Shown: one piece after another, positions 1 through 11,950 of the stretch
Position numbering within the stretch: position 1 is the stretch's first letter
How the letters are laid out: each line of letters begins with the position of its first letter
Source: Ascochyta rabiei
Taxonomy: Eukaryota > Ascomycota > Dothideomycetes > Pleosporales > Didymellaceae
Direction of reading: 5' to 3'
Length of the DNA: 64,000 bases
Assembly: GCF_004011695.2 (NCBI RefSeq)
Contig: NC_082409.1
Location: 1,984,001 to 2,048,000 of the forward strand
Notes under the pieces: model-generated
Seen by the model: only the letters and a program-made list of their open reading frames with translations
Told to the model about the DNA's origin: nothing
Database searches by the model: none
Position numbers and translations under genes: made by a program

Positions 1-217
1 GTTGCCGCATTAGGCACATCTTCGGACTACCTTCTCTCTACGATCTTTTGGTGGTGACTGTCCCGTCATTGTCACATGTGTATCCGTCACTGACGGCCTG
101 TCAAATCACCCTGCGTTTTGGCAGTGACATTCACGCTACAGCTGCAAACACTCGCTTCCTTTCCCTATTGGGTAGTTGATCAAAATTTAGGGTTGATTCA
201 GTATTTCACCCAAGCTC
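1..217. other. Left edge, 3' flank of the ACR3 gene
   Basis: This stretch lies downstream of the stop codon of the minus-strand arsenite transporter and holds its 3' untranslated region. I see no gene and no clear terminator signal. Confidence 0.5.
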
Positions 218-1507
218 TCAGGCCCACTGCCATCGCTTTCTTAACCACTGGAGAACATACACTAGGACTACCAGCACCGGCACTTCAATCAGCGGACCAA
301 CTGTACTCGCCAACGCCTGTCCGCTCGAGGCGCCATACACCGCTACAACAACTGCGATAGCAAGTTCAAAGTTATTGCTGGCAGCCGTGAAGCCTTGGAC
401 ACAGCTGAGCTTGTACTCGAAACCCATCTTGTAGCAGAACCAGACGGTGGCCGAGAAGAGAACAAGGAAGTACACCAGGAGTGGTGCGCATACCCTCAGA
501 ACGTCGGTGATCTGCCTGACAACATGCGCGCCCTGACTGGCGAACAGGATAATGATCGTGTACAGTAGGCCGATTAGGGAGAGGGGTCCAATGTATCGGA
601 GAAAGCGTCGCTGGTATCGTTCCTCTCCAATGACGGCTCTCAACGCCAGTCGTGTGAGGACTGCTGCACCGAGCGGTATCCCCAAGAACACAGCCACACT
701 TTGCGCGACCTTTTCGTACGAGACGTTTGTCTTTTCGCCATGACTGACAACCTGCACATAGAAGATGGCCAGCGGTGCAAAGAGGACAATCTGGAGTATC
801 GAGTTGAAGGCCACGAGCACTGCGCAGTAGTCTCCATCTCCTTTGGCCAAGTCTGTCCAGATGAGCACCATGGCGATGCAGCGTGCAACACCGACGAAGA
901 TCAATCCCTCCCTCAAATCCTGGCGGTCCGGGAGGAATGCCCACGCTAGGCCGACCATGAAGAGCGGTGCGATGATCCAATTCAGGACGAAGGAGATGCC
1001 GATTTGTATCCAGAGGGCTTTGTGGGAGAGGAGGAGATGCAGCGTTTCGTAGCGGACCTTGCACAAAATAGGGTACATCATGACGAGGAGGCCAATTGCT
1101 GCAACGACACAGGTCAGCGGTGATTGAGTGATCCAGAGTTCGACGACGTACCGATCGGTATACTAACGCCTACAAACTCGCCCTTCTGTAACGCAGGTCC
1201 CGCAGAGTCAACTGTATTTCCGATGGCAATGCCAATACCCATAGCAACGAGAATCCATAGTACCAGAAATCGATCTAGAAACGAGAGTCCCTTCAGTGGC
1301 GGTAGACTCTCTTCTTCTCTCTTCCTAGACAGTCCTAAAGACAGTTAGCACACGCCTTCAGAAACTCTACGCCAGCAGCTGAGAAAGCGTACCAGTGCCA
1401 CGGGAGTCCAGCTCCTCATCACCCCTACCCTTCTCGACATCCATATCTCCGTGAATATTCCTATGCTCTTTCTCATGCGCTATTGCGCCTTCTTCGACTG
1501 TGTTCAT
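218..1507 (-). CDS. ACR3: ACR3-family arsenite efflux transporter
   Basis: Exports arsenite, and in some relatives antimonite, across the plasma membrane using the proton gradient. I join three exons, 1393-1507, 1152-1334 and 218-1098, removing introns of 58 nt (1335-1392, branch GCTAAC) and 53 nt (1099-1151). The product is 392 residues, the usual size for fungal ACR3. The first ~50 residues are hydrophilic and acidic. The conserved core starts at FLDRFLVLWILVAMGIGIAI, then GNTVDSAGPALQKGEFVGVS. VGVARCIAMVLIW carries the catalytic cysteine (about Cys173) known from this family. Several hydrophobic helices run to the C-terminus. The frame stays open upstream to 1783; I chose the Met at 1507 because the extra residues look non-coding. 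No ArsC or ArsH partner is visible nearby, so this is not an obvious arsenic cluster. The family call is firm; the start is less so. Confidence 0.93.
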
Positions 1508-4089
1508 TGTCAAAGGTCGGAGATGTGGATCTGATGCTGTCGAATCCTTGCCCCTTGCAGTTGGCTTTATGCTACAGCGGTGGTGGTGTTCCCAGCCAAT
1601 GAGCGGTGCGCAGTGACAGTTCGGGATGTTTGCAGCCCAGAACGGCGCTAGAGCATGGCGACATGGCAAAATGCTGGGCTGTGGGCGGTGAGCGACTGTA
1701 GCGTCTTGAACAGCGGCCTTCCGTGATGGCTTGCGCGCCCTTTGAACTTGCGGGCTTGGGTATTCGAGTGCGTTTGCTGGCAATACGAGTCCAAGGCGGT
1801 CTCCAAGGTTCCACGGTGACTTGCTGGATAATCAACGGAGATTTCACGCTGACGTATTGCACATCGACTTGCCCGATTCTTCTTGTGAAGGCAATATGTT
1901 CAAATACGGGATGAAAACGGCCGGACTGCATGTGCCAGCTGAGAAATTACCTGACTGCTATGCCCCACGAGAGCTTGTGGTGTACGGACACATGCGATCG
2001 TGGAGCAAAGTACGTGGTTTCCGGTATGGAGTTAACTCGCTTTTCCCTTGTAGTGCTTGGAGTGCCTGCCCGGGTTGAGCACAGAAGAAACCCAACCCAG
2101 GTGCACAAGAGATCCAAGGCGCTGGTATCAGCAAAGCCGCTCTCAGCGGACCTAGCTGCAGCTCGGAATTGTTCGGTTAAACGACCTGCTTATCTACATA
2201 GAACGCACAGAATTCTCCTGGCGTTGCGTGCACTCGAGACTTTTTAGATTGCGCATACCAGCATCTCGACCATGCCAGGCCTCCTCCCGCTCGGGCCGTT
2301 CCTTGACGGTCGAGAGCATTCTACTACCCGGTAGCGACCGTGAATCGTTACTTGGAAAAGCTTGATACAAGGAGATCCACACGTTCCCTCAGAGGCAGGA
2401 GGTGGCTGATACTAATGGAGCTCACAGCCACATTCGGCTGTTGATGTACTTGCGTGAGGCTGTGTGGTGGCCAGTGCCACATGATTAAGAAATGTCTCTT
2501 TTTCGAGAGAAACATCATGCAGACTTCGTGGCTCTGAGACACAATTTCTGGAAAATGATGTTGTTGGGGTATCATGGTTCATTGCTATCCCAGAAGCCTC
2601 CTGCCTAACGCATTGCACTGCAGATAATATCAGGTTTACGTCCGAATCGACATTTTCATCTGAATCTGCTCGCCGCACATTATCGACCTTCCGCTCCTTG
2701 AAGGGATATGGTCTTCTCGAATGAGGAAAACAAGACCTCCTCGTTTCGCTCATGGACAACCAAAATAGGGCAAGTCGCTCCAGCGTCTCGCATCCCAGCT
2801 CCTCTTTGGCTCCTTTCTTGGTACTTTCCAACTCTCAATCGTCGCCTCTCGACAGATCGGTCCACCGTCCTCCTCCTCGCCTTCGAAGGCTTCAAGTAGC
2901 ACAAATTCGTCATCTACGATGATGACTGCTTTTCTACTACTCCTCGAACACTCCACATGGTGCGACAACGCCCAACAAGGCGTAGACGATGTGCACTGTT
3001 GATACGCGGCTGGCGCAAACATGTGGCTAAAGAAGCTAATCAAGAAGGCCGAAACGTGGTGATGATCAACTTGATGTGTGTGTTGATGTTCGGCCTTGTG
3101 GTCTGTTTGGGTAGGTGGTGTTGTTATCTTAGGGCGATCGGCCACCAAAATAGTGGAGTACGTGGAAGGGTGGAGAATGTTGGGGAAGAGCGACATCGTG
3201 GGTTTCGATCGTGGGGGTTGGGTCTTGGTTTTGGCATGCATGCGTGGCATGTGTGAAGATACGCGTGAGATGTGGAAAATTGTATGGGAGGTGCCGCTCA
3301 AGTCGTGTGCTGTGTACTGCTTTCGAGTATGGATTGTGATGATAGCCGCTGATGAATTGCATCTTGTGCTTGCCAGCCTCATCACCTTTTATCTGTGACT
3401 TACCTCTGACAACCCTATCTCACAGTATGGGCTCCAAGATCCAGTATCAGTGGTGTGAGTGTCAGTAACCGCAGCGTTGTGCAACGCGTGCGTGGCTTCC
3501 GCAACCGGTATTTGATCGCCCATAATCAGGATTTTGTGATACGGCATCAGTTGACACCCGGGGCGAATGTGGCAGGTGATGTTGTTTTGCACTCCAAGGT
3601 TCGACGTGGAGAGACCGATGGCGTGACCGATGCCGGTCCTCCCCGAGCTCAACGTCAAACTCTTTCTGTAACTCCAGCACCGTCTACCTCCACAAACGAT
3701 AGTCTCGAACGCCACACAGCCCAGTTTATCCGGAGGAAAACATGAATATCCGGAGACGACCAAGAGGCGAGCAGGGAAGTGGGTTCTGGAAGGCGAATCT
3801 CCCCACAATTCTCGTACCTCGTGCCTGTTTTTGACTCGCTAGTCGTATCGCCTCGCCATCCCCGAGGTAGCGGCGTTGGGTCCGAAACCTATCTTTGCCT
3901 TAGTCTACACCAGCACGGACTGTTGGACGACCGTGTCCGCAATTTCGAGTTTTCGTATAAGCATTCAAAAGCTCGAAAGCTCCCCGTCTTCTTTTCAATC
4001 ATCAGTCAACTCATCCATCAATTCATCAATCGTCGAAAGACCACAAGCTTCACCACCAAACAACCGCACAACTCCACACATCACCCACA
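1508..4089. other. 2.6 kb without a recognised gene
   Basis: Short open frames occur on both strands, the longest a 211-codon minus-strand frame at 2750-3385. None has a recognisable domain, conserved motif or convincing exon structure. The last ~100 bases before 4090 are rich in C and A and poor in G, typical of the 5' leader of a well-expressed fungal gene. A small lineage-specific gene cannot be excluded. Confidence 0.4.
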
Positions 4090-4368
4090 ATGTCTGCCCA
4101 GACCACCATCCCCAAGATCCAGCTCACTGCTGAGGAGATCGCCTTCAAGGCTGAGCACGATGCCATCACATCCTACGAGGAGGGTTGGGACAACTGGGAC
4201 GGTCCTCAGTGGCCCATTGGCACTGTTCAGTGCTCCATCCGTACGTTCCGCCATGATCGCCACGCTCTTTTCAAGATCACTAACAACATCATAGAGGCCA
4301 ACTGGGAAGACCGCTCTGTCCCCCCTACACCCGCCGTTGAGGCCGACGAGCCTCAGTTCAAGAACTAG
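4090..4368 (+). CDS. Small conserved-looking protein, two exons, function unknown
   Basis: Two exons, 4090-4240 and 4295-4368, give 74 residues. The 54 nt intron (4241-4294) starts GTACGT, has a CTAAC branch site and ends ATAG. The product is hydrophilic and acidic: MSAQTTIPKIQLTAEEIAF opens it, a tryptophan-rich centre (GWDNWDGPQWPIG) follows, and the acidic tail ends QFKN. It has no signal peptide or membrane segment. The intron length is a multiple of three and holds no stop, so an unspliced transcript would encode a 92-residue form. The C/A-rich leader before the ATG and the clean splice signals make this a real gene in my view. I recognise no family and infer no function. Confidence 0.7.
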   Translation: MSAQTTIPKIQLTAEEIAFKAEHDAITSYEEGWDNWDGPQWPIGTVQCSIRTFRHDRHALFKITNNIIEANWEDRSVPPTPAVEADEPQFKN

Positions 4369-5446
4369 AATCCTCATCTAGATTCTGTAAAGTCTTATAT
4401 TGGTTCTTCTTCACGTCTATGGAAACGCCACCTCGTTGATACTGGCGAACGACATCAACTTTAATAATCCTGTGATCGGTTTCGGTTGGGACTATCGGAC
4501 ATTTTAGGGCATATTGGCGCATATGGGTATAGATTTTTGGGCACACCTACGGGACCTAGTCATGAGAGCAGCGAAAAGCTACAATTCATCACACTTTCAA
4601 CTTTGAACTCGAAGCGTATGCGAATGACGGCGAGATTTGAGTTGTGTCTGATTCAGTCATCTGTTCACCGCCAGCATAGTATCAAGCTTGTAACGCCCCC
4701 GCATACGGTTTTCCCCACTCGACACCCAGTGCAATGGCTACAATTGATCTGTCCGAAACGCTCTGTCTTCGACCTTCTGCTTTCTGTTTTTGCCACAACA
4801 AAATTTGAGGCGGTGAGTTGCTGATCTGCAGCTATACGAGTCCAGGTGGGTTTTTGGCGAGATTCAGGTGGAGCCGGGTGGGGGCAAACATCTGCAACAT
4901 CTTTTCCACCCGCTGCCGCACCGTACTCCTGGCCCACCTTCAGCGCTTATTCCCTGACAAATGCCAGTCACGTGGAAGAGAGAAGAAGACGGAATTGAAG
5001 CTGAATATTGTGTACTCAATGGAATTAACAATGACCGATGGTAGCCGCACATAAGCGACGTAGCCGGCCTGGAACGCCTGTTGTCGCTGTTGTACAGCGC
5101 ATGCAACCTAGGTATGGCAACCCGTTTGTGTAACGCCTATCATTACTTGCAGCAATGTACTGCGGCCCGAGTGGTTGATGATCCTTGATCAGGCATCCCA
5201 AGGACTAAGAGTCGGTCAAAAAAAACAGGGACAGACCGGAAAGGATTCTGCTTTCTACCTCGAACGGGAGCTAACTGGCTGTCCAGACATGCCAACCCGC
5301 AATGCTACTTTTCTGAACGCCAGAGATGCTTCGAGAGCCAACAAAGGCATGAGGTCGGTTTGAGAAAGTGGTGAGAGGTGTGGTTGAATGGTCTAGACAG
5401 ATTGCCGGCATCTTGTCAAAGGGTTGTAACAAGAGGTGAACGAGCG
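4369..5446. other. Convergent spacer, no gene seen
   Basis: Lies between the 3' ends of the small plus-strand gene and the minus-strand bHLH gene. It holds two 3' untranslated regions and short chance frames only. An A8 run occurs near 5220. Confidence 0.45.
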
Positions 5447-6775
5447 TCACTTTGCTTGATTGATCTTCATATCCATGACATACTGCATCAAACTACAGTC
5501 GTCGCACTTCACGAGTGCCTGTAGTGCTTTGACTCGCGCACGCAGCAGTGCGTTTTCGTCTGAGAGAGCCTTTTTATCCTTCTCTTGTTGCTTGATGTGG
5601 GCCGTTGCCGAGGCAAGAATGACAGCCTTGCTCGGCTTCGAGGGGGTTGGTAAGTCCTCAATGTCGGCGCCATCACACACACGAGCGTTCTGTTGAAGGG
5701 ATGGAACAACCTTTCGAAGGGAATCGAGCTGAGTATTGAGGGACTCGCGGTACTTGCGTTCAACTTGGTTATGAGGTAACCGTCGGCGGTTCTTAGGCTT
5801 GTCGTCGGCAGCTCCGGGGGGTGACTCCTGTACTGGCGAATCTTCTGAGGTCTCAGTTTTCATCCTCTGCTTTGCCTCTGCAACAAGTTCGGTGGCGGTC
5901 TTGTTAGAAGAGTATTGACGCCCTGTGGTTTCGCCCATGGAGGTCTCGCTCTCAGATCGCTTCTTCCGTCGGGGTTGGATCTCAACGATGCCATCCTCGA
6001 CTGTGACCTCTTGGGGCTCAGCGAGTAGGCTGTTGATGTTGGGAAGGTTGTCCTGGTCGGCAAACAGGAACGGAGCGCAACCTCCGCCGCAGCTTGAGGG
6101 GTTGGGTGGTGGTCCATCCTGGTCGTGGTTGGGGCAGAGTGGTGATGTCCAGCACGCAGACAGGATATCTGGTTTGCCCTTATTCCGCTTGGTGACGGTG
6201 TCAACAGACGTCTTGGTCCTCTCTAGTACTGCCCTGGGTGAAGCGGATGACTCTTTGACCCCGTTCGGGAAGGTCAGGTCTTCCACGAAACCTGCTTCGA
6301 GGTTGTTGGGAAACATGGACTCATAAGTGGGGTTGGGGAAAGTGTTGGCACGATGCACTGATTGCCTTCGGAGTGACGCCATCTGGGGTGACTGCTTCGA
6401 TGTCGCTGACATAGATGCGGGGGTTTGGTAAGTGGAGAAGTTGGCAGCAGCGGTGGAAGGCTCAGGTGAGGACTCTGTAGTTGAACCACCGCCAGCAACG
6501 ACGTTGCCATATGGCTGAAGCACTTCCAAATCGCTCAGGAAGTAGTCGTTCGATATGAACAGAGAGTCTTCGAAGTAAGGGTCGGTTGATGTACCGTTGA
6601 GAAGAGAGTCGAAAGCAGTGGCGTCCTCAGGCGTGGACCCAGTAGTCTGCGAGGAGATGGACTTGGGCATGTCAGAAGACGGAGGGCCTGTTGTAGGTGC
6701 TGAAAGATCGGACCATTGATCGTGCGGTATATTCAGACTGTCAGTATTGAGGAATGCGTCCCAATTGAGAGCCAT
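5447..6775 (-). CDS. SREBP-type bHLH transcription factor, soluble
   Basis: A single-exon gene for 442 residues and a predicted nuclear DNA-binding regulator. The bHLH lies at about residues 329-400. Its basic region HNQVERKYRESLNTQLDSL has the tyrosine (Tyr342) in place of the usual arginine that marks SREBP-like factors and permits E-box and SRE binding. The HLH is followed by a leucine-rich coiled coil (about 395-420). The N-terminal 200 residues are rich in Ser, Thr, Pro, Asn and Gln, as in activation domains. A Cys/His-rich stretch around 210-240 (SPLCPNHDQDG ... SCGGGCAPF) might bind metal; that is inference. There are no membrane helices, so it cannot be the ER-anchored sterol sensor SrbA and is more like the shorter soluble fungal relatives. 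The long upstream region may carry regulation. Confidence 0.88.
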   Translation of the reverse strand: MALNWDAFLNTDSLNIPHDQWSDLSAPTTGPPSSDMPKSISSQTTGSTPEDATAFDSLLNGTSTDPYFEDSLFISNDYFLSDLEVLQPYGNVVAGGGSTTESSPEPSTAAANFSTYQTPASMSATSKQSPQMASLRRQSVHRANTFPNPTYESMFPNNLEAGFVEDLTFPNGVKESSASPRAVLERTKTSVDTVTKRNKGKPDILSACWTSPLCPNHDQDGPPPNPSSCGGGCAPFLFADQDNLPNINSLLAEPQEVTVEDGIVEIQPRRKKRSESETSMGETTGRQYSSNKTATELVAEAKQRMKTETSEDSPVQESPPGAADDKPKNRRRLPHNQVERKYRESLNTQLDSLRKVVPSLQQNARVCDGADIEDLPTPSKPSKAVILASATAHIKQQEKDKKALSDENALLRARVKALQALVKCDDCSLMQYVMDMKINQAK

Positions 6776-8492
6776 GATGACGGTCAGTGGGTAGGGTGTT
6801 GCACGAGAGTGCTCACGCGTTGATCAGGAGATACCAACGCACGAGTCCGACTAACGTGTCCTGGCCAAGCCAACGGTGCGGCTAGAACCCGGGAATGGGG
6901 CACCGACGAAGCTGGGGTCGAGAATATAAGCCTGGTGCTTCCTTCGGAATTCTTCGTTTCAAAAACGTAGGGGGACGTGGATAGAGGGTAAAGACAAGGT
7001 CAAGCACGAGAGTGTAGGGTTCGTCTCGTCGACTCGGACGGAGCCACTGTTTATGACGAGGAGCAAAAGACACAATGTCGCAAAACGGGGCAGTAGCTGG
7101 TGACTTCTGGGCGGATTGCACAGCGCTGGTAGGGAGGGTCCGGTACAGTGTAAGGCACCCGACTGGTCCCGAGGCGCAGACTTGCAGAATTGATTGTTGC
7201 AGATGGGGGAGCACCTGAACGTGAAAGAACTTTTTAGTTGCTCGAACGGGTATCTCGGTGCAGCAGCGAAGTGCAGGCTGTCGAGCCCAATGTTCTGGGA
7301 ACGTCCACAAAGGATATCAGACCACCAGAGGTGGCGTGACATTTCGCTGAGGACCCACTATTCCCTTTCTGGGACTGGCTTCGTCTTGGGGACGGGGGCT
7401 TTTGCGCCATCGCCGCGACAACGCGACGAGGACAGCGCCGATGAGCGATCGGATTCTTACACACTTTTCGATGGTACAGCATCACAGTAAAACCGATGCT
7501 GGAAGTGGTGCTGTTGACGGCAGAGAGTGTGCTCGGCTTGGACTCGGATACTCGGACCTGGCCCGTGGGTGCGATCCGCCCGTGAGCTTGGCTCGTGCAC
7601 AGGTGGTGAGTGAATAGTGGAGGGGTGAGGCTCCCCGACTCTGCTTGGTTGTGAGCGTGTAACATCAGGAGTGACGATTGCAGCGTGGCGTGAATCCACA
7701 GTTGTGAAGACTACAAAGAGTAAAGACTTTTCTGAGAGCCAGGAACATTCAAGTCTCAAGATCGTTGTTTGCCGCGCGCGCCCATCTGGGCAGTCAGATT
7801 GCAATATTGCTTCTAGCTTCAAGCAACCACCTATACGACACCTATGCAAATTTCGGCACATCCACACGTATAGATCGTGCAGGTCGAGCATCGGGACGAC
7901 CCGCACTCCATGTCCCACTAGGGAAACCGAGGAGCTGGACCTTTGCACGCTGCAGCTGCATGCGCGTGGTACGTGCCTGTATATTGCTCGTGTTTAGAGA
8001 CACCACACCATGACAACGAGCTAAAGGCACAGCCAATGCCCATATGCTGCTGCGAATAGTGTCCCAGGAGCGCAAAACATCCTCCTCGTCACCAACTCCC
8101 CCCAGGTCGATCGCGTGCTTGCCTCCGCAACTCACCTTTTGAAGCACTGCTCGCCTTTTCGGATGTGCTGATGTATGTGTGTAGCACCATGATGTTTCAG
8201 GCCAGGCTGATGGCAGTCGCACTACTACAGTTGACCTCTCCACAGAAGCGAGTTCCTTCTGAGGAGACAGTGAAGTTGAAGTCCATATCAAAAAGGATCC
8301 TCTCCAAGCAAACAGCAGATTACTGGCAAGCTTGTCTACCATCGAATCGCGTGCCAAGAGGCTGACGGCAAGCCACATGATGCGTTCGAGACGCAGCAAA
8401 TAATAAGTTCTCAGATAACATGTCCCTATTGCGTCTCAGCCGGTCTGTTCTGTCACTTGTTGCAGTACAAATAAACGATGTACTAGACAGCC
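6776..8492. other. Long upstream region of the bHLH gene
   Basis: About 1.7 kb between the bHLH start and the stop of the RING gene, both on the minus strand. Frames of 100-185 codons overlap on both strands but lack domains. A long 5' leader with short upstream frames is plausible for a regulatory gene, but I see no firm element. Confidence 0.4.
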
Positions 8493-9099
8493 TCATACCA
8501 TGAATGCGACGGGTACCGGTGGCGGCCGCTCCATCATTCTGCCTCTCATAGGTCTTGCGCCTGGTATGATGGTTCGGTGGCAGAGCGGGCAGAACTCGTT
8601 ATAGCGACCGAACCACTCGCCGAGGCATTGGGCGTGGAATGCATGCGAACATCGAAGACCACGTATCTGCGCATCTTTGTTGAACTCGTCGAGACAGATC
8701 GCACTGAGGTTTTGTTACTTCTTAATCATTGAGGTTTCATGATCAGAGAAATTTACCAAACTGGATCGGTAGTGAGAAGTGAGTCGGGGTACTTCTCCTT
8801 CTGCATCGCAAGCCAGTCATAAAAGTGTTGTGTCTTGATGTTGCTCTCAAGCTCGTCTCGCCGTCTTTGCATGCGCTCTTGTTCACGTGCCGCTTCCACA
8901 TCATGGCTGATTCCCGGTAGAAGGAAAGTTCTATGACGGTGTCTGTGAATGAATCAGCAACGGATCGCAGAATGATGAGTGTGGAAGCATACAGTATAGC
9001 TAATGATACAAATAACAGGACAATGCAGGCAGGCACTATAATGGCAATGATAATGGTGTTACCGTTGGGATTATGTGCAACGTCCGAAGAACTGGCCAT
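8493..9099 (-). CDS. Membrane-anchored RING-H2 finger protein (probable E3 ligase)
   Basis: Three exons, 8993-9099, 8757-8942 and 8493-8703, with introns of 50 nt (8943-8992) and 53 nt (8704-8756), give 167 residues. A single hydrophobic segment at about 15-36 follows a short polar N-terminus, so the protein is probably membrane-anchored with its RING on the cytosolic side. A charged helix (about 50-90, REQERMQRRRDELES) precedes the RING-H2. The zinc ligands are complete: Cys98, Cys101, Cys116, His118, His121, Cys124, Cys136 and Cys139. The codon for Cys98 is split by intron 2, which supports the join, because the unspliced frame loses the RING. RING-H2 proteins of this layout are ubiquitin ligases acting on membrane proteins; the substrate is unknown. 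It ends with a proline-rich tail. Confidence 0.88.
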
Positions 9100-10268
9100 C
9101 CTGATACAAGTCTTTCGTGAAAGTATCGTTGAATGTGTTGTAGGCTCTAGGCGTAGGTATCTACAAAAAACCTCGGACCTCCGGCTCCGACGCTTCGAGC
9201 TTGGTGCGTATGACAGGTCTCGCGCCTACGCCAGGGGGTGTGCGCTGTATCGATGCGTACGCACTGCGATACCTATAGTAACGACTCAAGGTCTCTCAGC
9301 CGCACGTTATGCCTGTGGATGTGCTCGCACGCGCTGGAGGGTTAAAGAGAGGAGCAAGTGTGCTCAGCCCTGGGGATAACGACATGTTCACATGAGAGCA
9401 CACCAAGGCTAGCGACCTGCAGCTCGATTGAACTAAGACGGTCCTTTCCGGACACAAACAAGGATGCTGGCCCTCCCAGGTCGCACGCTGTTTGGCTGAG
9501 CAGGGGATGCAGTCAAAGCTGTGCGCAGCCATTTCGAGTTTGGTGCTCTTGTGACGCGGGGAAGTACTGGGGTCGATCACACTACATCTGCAGCCTATCA
9601 AGGGTTGGGTGCTATTAGCTCGAAGCACCTGCGCAACTCGACACCATTAACGTATGCGCCCTAGTATCCCAAGATTGTGCTGGGCGTGACTTTAAAAGGC
9701 GACGAATGCCGTGTGTTGAGATTGCAGAGGTCCGTTGAGTCAGAACGGTTCTGTGTTGATCAAACAGATTATGCGTATATCGAGAGAACCAGTCGTTGCG
9801 AAGAAACTTCGAAACTGCGGCGGTGTCTACACAGCGTGGTGCGAGGCATTTCTTCGAGATTAGCATTTGGCTAGCATGCCATGGTGTAGAACCGCTCACA
9901 AGCAATTGCAATCGTAATCTTGATCTTTTTCCATCAGTTCCATTTTTTTCCCATCTGCTATATCTGTCCTCGTTCAACATGGTATCGCTGGTGAAGTCAA
10001 GCATCAAAATAGTAGAATATAGATCATTATGCGGTTATTGATAGGTATGATACTACTAGAAACAGTACGATTGGGGTATCCAGCAATTCAAACAACGTAC
10101 TTCTACAGGCAATTGCTGCAACAATTTGATAGATATGCAAAACGCCCATGTATCGTCAAATGAACGCTAAAGCCAACTCCAAGATCGACAAAGCACGAAA
10201 GGGTATAAACAAACCATGATGAAAGAAAACGTCCTCTGTCGTAAGAAGGCCCAGCCCCCTTCGACTGC
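9100..10268. other. Spacer between RING and arrestin genes
   Basis: Contains the promoter of the RING gene and the 3' region of the arrestin-like gene, both on the minus strand. No coding potential is convincing. Confidence 0.45.
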
Positions 10269-11950
10269 TTAGACCGAAGCCCTTGCTCTTGTTGCTGCCC
10301 TGCTAGAAGGCGCAAAAGCTGAATAGTCAGGTGGCAGCTCGTCTCTTGCTTGAGCGTTGTTCCTCAGCCCATTAAAACCAGACGGTACGACACTCCTGGG
10401 AGTAAACACATCTGCCGCCTCCCGATACATGACCGCTTCGACGCTGCGTGCTCGTGCATTCTCGATACCGCTGTCGCTGCCGTCGGCGCAAACCTGAACA
10501 GGGACCTTGAGGCTGATGTTCGACCCTCCTTGTGGGGCGAACTGCAATGACAATGTGTATGTGCGCGAGATGAGGCAGGAGTGGAATGTCGGTATAAAAT
10601 TCTTCTTGTCAGTAAGAGTGACTGGAACAAGGATCTGTGCGCTGTAGAAAACACCTCTTTTGTAGTTACTTGACGGTAGAAGGATGCCTGCTGCAAAAGC
10701 ATTCGCGGACCCGCTTGCCGTGGAGCAGTCGGAGATGCCAGAGTCGCGGCGTACGAGGGACTCCGGTGCGGGGTTCGAGGCTGCCGTGTGCTCTTCCCAT
10801 TTAGCCTTGGTAATGCACAAGCTATTCAGCGCCACACTCTCGGCGTAGGCACCCTGTGACATATCGAATGCCAGATGCTTTCGGGAGGGCAGGTTTTGCC
10901 TGGGCGAGGATGCGTAAAATGTTGAGACCCTGATCTTGGTGTGCAACGAGCTCAGCGCAGGTGGCTTTGCGCCTTCCTCGGCTGGATCGAAGCGCAGAAC
11001 AAGCTTAGCTATTGTTGTGATTGGCTTATTGTCAGATGTGCGAGCTCCCGGGATGTTGAAGGGTCTTGGCTGCATAGTCTGAGCAGTCAGTGTGCCTAGC
11101 TTGCCCTTGAAAATCCCTTTCTTAATTGTCTTCTCTTGCTTTGGGCTGTATTCGTCGATGCCATCAATGTTCAAAGGAGCTTGCTCCTCGAAAGCCGGCT
11201 TCACTCGCACCTTCTTCAATCGCTCTCCGAGAATGTGAACGAGATTGTCCGAAAGACCTCGCTGTGTGATTCTGACTTTCACCCCATATACTATTTTCGC
11301 CATCTCGGGAGCAAGATCGTCGAGCAATACGCTTCCAAATCCAGATAGATCCGGGTCACCGAAGCTTGGTGGAAGCAGCAAGTGGGTGTCGCGAACGTGA
11401 TCTGATACGACATCGTGCGTGCATGCTCTGGGAAGCAACTGTGCTGGGATGTTGAAAGTGAATGGGAATCTGTATGTCCTTCCAGCCTCAAAGATCCTCG
11501 GCGACGGGAAATCAGATTCGTTGATCGGTTGCCTCAATGCCAGGAATCGATGGTTGGCCTCTGTGCGTCCTGTCATGGAAGGCGTAGTGGTAACTCTGTC
11601 AACAAAAGTGTGACTTGTGCCTGTAGGCATGTTAGCTTTCAATGCTTAATTTTGGTCAAGACAACACGTGCAGATGACACGTGCGTTTACTCACCGATGA
11701 ATGCGATATCGACTTCCTCGAAATGTGTGTCAGCTGGTGCAGTGATGGCGACGTGTCCTGAGATAGTGTCCATGGTAGAGTAGCTTGGAATGATGCGGCG
11801 TGGCCCATCGCTATCGTCCATGATGAACTCGATGTTGGGCTGGCCCATGTTTGCGAGAGTACGGACCTTGGAACCAATCTGGTTGCCTAGGCTGGACATT
11901 GGGTGCGTGCGGGTGCCTGAGCTGGTAGACACGCTTAAAGAGGACGGCAT
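10269..11950 (-). CDS. Arrestin-like protein with PPxY motif
   Basis: Two exons, 11695-11950 and 10269-11620, are joined over a 74 nt intron (11621-11694; GTGAGT donor, GCTAACATG branch, CTACAG acceptor) to give 535 residues. The N-terminal half has the beta-sandwich pattern of arrestin_N: ISGHVAITAPADTHFEEVDI, then FEAGRTYRFPFTFNIPAQLL and a VVSDHV..THLLLPPSFG segment. The C-terminal half resembles arrestin_C (FIPTFHSCLISRTYTLSLQF). DELPPDYSAF near the C-terminus holds a PPDY motif, the kind that binds WW domains of Rsp5/Nedd4 ubiquitin ligases. By family knowledge it would recruit such a ligase to plasma-membrane transporters for endocytosis; which cargo is unknown. The start at 11950 is preferred over an upstream in-frame Met at 12019. 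Confidence 0.82.

Noticed and set aside
2750..3385. Minus-strand frame of 211 codons
   Set aside because: His/Thr/Ser-biased, with no domain and no splice context that extends it. Possible but unsupported.
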